Below, in pieces: positions 13,264 through 14,498 of a DNA stretch of 14,498 bases. The DNA is from an uncultured Prevotellaceae bacterium (GTDB lineage Bacteria > Bacteroidota > Bacteroidia > Bacteroidales > Bacteroidaceae), in the NCBI GenBank assembly GCA_900313845.1, contig OMTC01000008.1:1-14498 (forward strand), read 5' to 3'. Below the pieces are notes generated by a model. It searched no databases. It had not been told where the DNA came from and saw only the letters and a program-made list of their open reading frames with translations. Position 1 is the first letter of the stretch; each line of letters opens with the position of its first letter. The position numbers and the translations under genes are program-made.

Positions 13264-13932
13264 ATGGAAGAACAATTCAAGGTGGCTTTGTTCGACGTGG
13301 ATGGCACGTTGGTGGATTCGGAAGGCCAGTATTCGGTGTTTTGGGGTGAGATGGGCAGACGTTACCATCCCGAGATGCCGAACTTCAGCGACGTGATTAA
13401 GGGTACGACGCTGACTCAGATTCTGGATAGGTATTTCCCGAAGGAGGACCATGAGGAAATCGTTAAGGAACTGTATGCCTACGAGGCTCAAATGAAGTTC
13501 GATTTCGTGGATGGAGCCGAGGATTTTGTTCGCGACATTAGGAAGAGGGGCGTGAAATGTGCGGTGGTGACGAGTTCGAACGAGCAGAAGATGGAGTACC
13601 TGAGACGTTGCATTCCATATTTCGATGAGTTGTTTGACAAGGTGCTGACGGCAGAAATGTTTACGGCTTCGAAACCGAATCCCGATTGCTATCTGCTGGG
13701 CGCGAAGGTGTTTGGTGCAAAGGTGGAAGAATGTGTGGTGTTTGAGGATGCGCTGACAGGACTGGAGGCAGGAATGCGTGCAGGTATGTTCACGATAGGT
13801 TTACCTACGACGAATGCGAGGGAGGTGATTGAGGGCAAGTGCAGCGTGGTGGTGGATAGTTTTAAGGAACTGGACTATGATGAGGTTGTCAAACTGAAAC
13901 GAAACTTCATCTCTAACTCCGACCTCAGCTAA
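13264..13932 (+). CDS. HAD-superfamily phosphatase, beta-phosphoglucomutase-like
   Basis: This 222-residue cytoplasmic phosphatase or mutase belongs to HAD subfamily IA. Motif I is FDVDGTLVDSE with nucleophile Asp11 and acid Asp13. Motif II is VVTSS with Thr103, motif III is Lys137 in SKPNPD, and motif IV is EDALTG with Glu161-Asp162. The alpha-helical cap lies between about residues 20 and 85. SKPNPDCYLLGAK and EDALTGLEAGMRAGM match the branch that includes beta-phosphoglucomutases and sugar-phosphate phosphatases. The substrate cannot be read from the sequence. The ATG at 13264 is well placed and no alternative is needed. It lies 78 bases after the walJ-like gene with the GC-rich repeat between, and 44 bases before panB. 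Confidence 0.88.
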   Translation: MEEQFKVALFDVDGTLVDSEGQYSVFWGEMGRRYHPEMPNFSDVIKGTTLTQILDRYFPKEDHEEIVKELYAYEAQMKFDFVDGAEDFVRDIRKRGVKCAVVTSSNEQKMEYLRRCIPYFDELFDKVLTAEMFTASKPNPDCYLLGAKVFGAKVEECVVFEDALTGLEAGMRAGMFTIGLPTTNAREVIEGKCSVVVDSFKELDYDEVVKLKRNFISNSDLS

Positions 13933-13942
13933 TACCTAAAAA

Positions 13943-13960
13943 AATAGTTCGCGAATTATT
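13943..13960. promoter_or_regulatory. Near-perfect 18-base palindrome before panB
   Basis: AATA-G-TTCGCGAA-T-TATT is symmetric except for one base pair. It ends 16 bases before the panB start, where a repressor dimer could block transcription or translation initiation. No known operator was matched, and short AT-rich palindromes can be chance. Confidence 0.3.
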
Positions 13961-13976
13961 AATTATTCTTTAAAAT

Positions 13977-14498
13977 ATGGCAGGTTATTTAGTAGAAGAC
14001 AAACGGAAGGTGACAACCCACCGTTTGATGCAAATGAAGCAGGAGGGCAAAAAGATTGCCATGCTGACTTCGTATGATTATACCATGGCACAGTTGGTGG
14101 ATTCGGCTGGCATGGATGTGATTCTCGTGGGTGACTCGGCTTCGAATGTGATGGCGGGAAATATGACAACGCTGCCTATCACACTCGACCAGATGATTTA
14201 TCATGCCAAGGCTGTGGTGCGTGCTACTCAGCGTGCGCTGGTGGTATGCGACATGCCTTTCGGCTCGTATCAGGTGAACTGCACGGAGGGTGTGACGAAT
14301 GCCATCCGCATCATGAAGGAGAGCCATTGCGATGCCCTGAAATTGGAGGGTGGCGTGGAAATCATCGATACGGTGAAGAAGATTCTGGCTGCTGGTATTC
14401 CTGTGATGGGACATCTGGGCTTGACTCCTCAGTCCATCAATAAGTTTGGAACTTATACAGTGCGTGCAAGGGAGGAGGCTGAGGCTCAGAAACTCATC
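13977..14498 (+). CDS. panB: Ketopantoate hydroxymethyltransferase, 5' part
   Basis: The first 174 codons are present and the gene runs off the window; the family has about 265-275 residues. The enzyme transfers a hydroxymethyl group from 5,10-methylenetetrahydrofolate to 2-oxoisovalerate, the first committed step to pantothenate and coenzyme A. Family blocks are AMLTSYDYTMAQ, VGDSASNVMAG, LPITLDQMIYHA and GHLGLTPQS. The Mg-binding residues are Asp53, Asp92 and Glu124, matching E. coli Asp45, Asp84 and Glu114. The catalytic glutamate near E. coli position 181 lies beyond the window. The start at 13977 gives MAGYLVEDKR before the conserved THRL-M-MK region. A palindrome lies just upstream. It may share a transcript with the HAD gene. 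Confidence 0.96.
   Translation, partial: MAGYLVEDKRKVTTHRLMQMKQEGKKIAMLTSYDYTMAQLVDSAGMDVILVGDSASNVMAGNMTTLPITLDQMIYHAKAVVRATQRALVVCDMPFGSYQVNCTEGVTNAIRIMKESHCDALKLEGGVEIIDTVKKILAAGIPVMGHLGLTPQSINKFGTYTVRAREEAEAQKLI

Overview
The window looks like ordinary chromosome from a Bacteroidales bacterium, most likely in or near Prevotellaceae. Support comes from Bacteroidota-typical families (DUF3256, a DUF4923 lipoprotein, a class III fructose-1,6-bisphosphatase of 667 residues), promoters of the Bacteroidota TTG/TAnnTTTG type, weak Shine-Dalgarno sites, and two intergenic repeats of kinds common in these genomes. There is no phage, transposase, CRISPR array, rRNA or convincing tRNA.

Layout. (1) 1-706, minus strand: a short CbpA/DnaJ-type co-chaperone preceded by a good sigma-54-like -24/-12 element, with a possible start of a next gene at the left edge. 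(2) 841-1395, plus: a secreted DUF3256 protein. (3) 1396-1733: a 338-base convergent spacer holding a CACAGAT-type periodic motif and a long inverted repeat. (4) 1734-5463, minus: a tight DUF4375 (DMP19-like) - smpB - metH operon, in which MetH ends just after its cobalamin domain. (5) 5464-5636: a spacer with two small hairpins. (6) 5637-8569, minus: lptB followed by fbp. (7) 8739-11325, plus: mlaE, mlaF and a secreted endonuclease/exonuclease/phosphatase-fold protein, divergent from lptB. (8) 11428-12126, minus: a DUF4923 lipoprotein. (9) 12370-14498, plus: a WalJ/YycJ-type metallo-beta-lactamase-fold protein, a HAD phosphatase and the 5' part of panB.

How the genes work together. lptB and mlaEF are divergent cytoplasmic or inner-membrane parts of two outer-membrane lipid transport machines (LPS export and MCE-type phospholipid transport), and their promoters share an identical 11-base -7 region. 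smpB (ribosome rescue) and metH (methionine synthesis) are separated by 3 bases and follow a strongly acidic protein of a family that includes a DNA mimic. fbp serves gluconeogenesis and panB starts pantothenate synthesis.

No clear new multi-gene system is present. The points most worth a second look are the sigma-54-like promoter on the co-chaperone, the co-chaperone's missing first C-terminal domain, the MetH without its reactivation domain, and an abrupt change in C/G strand bias near 11.35 kb that does not follow gene direction.
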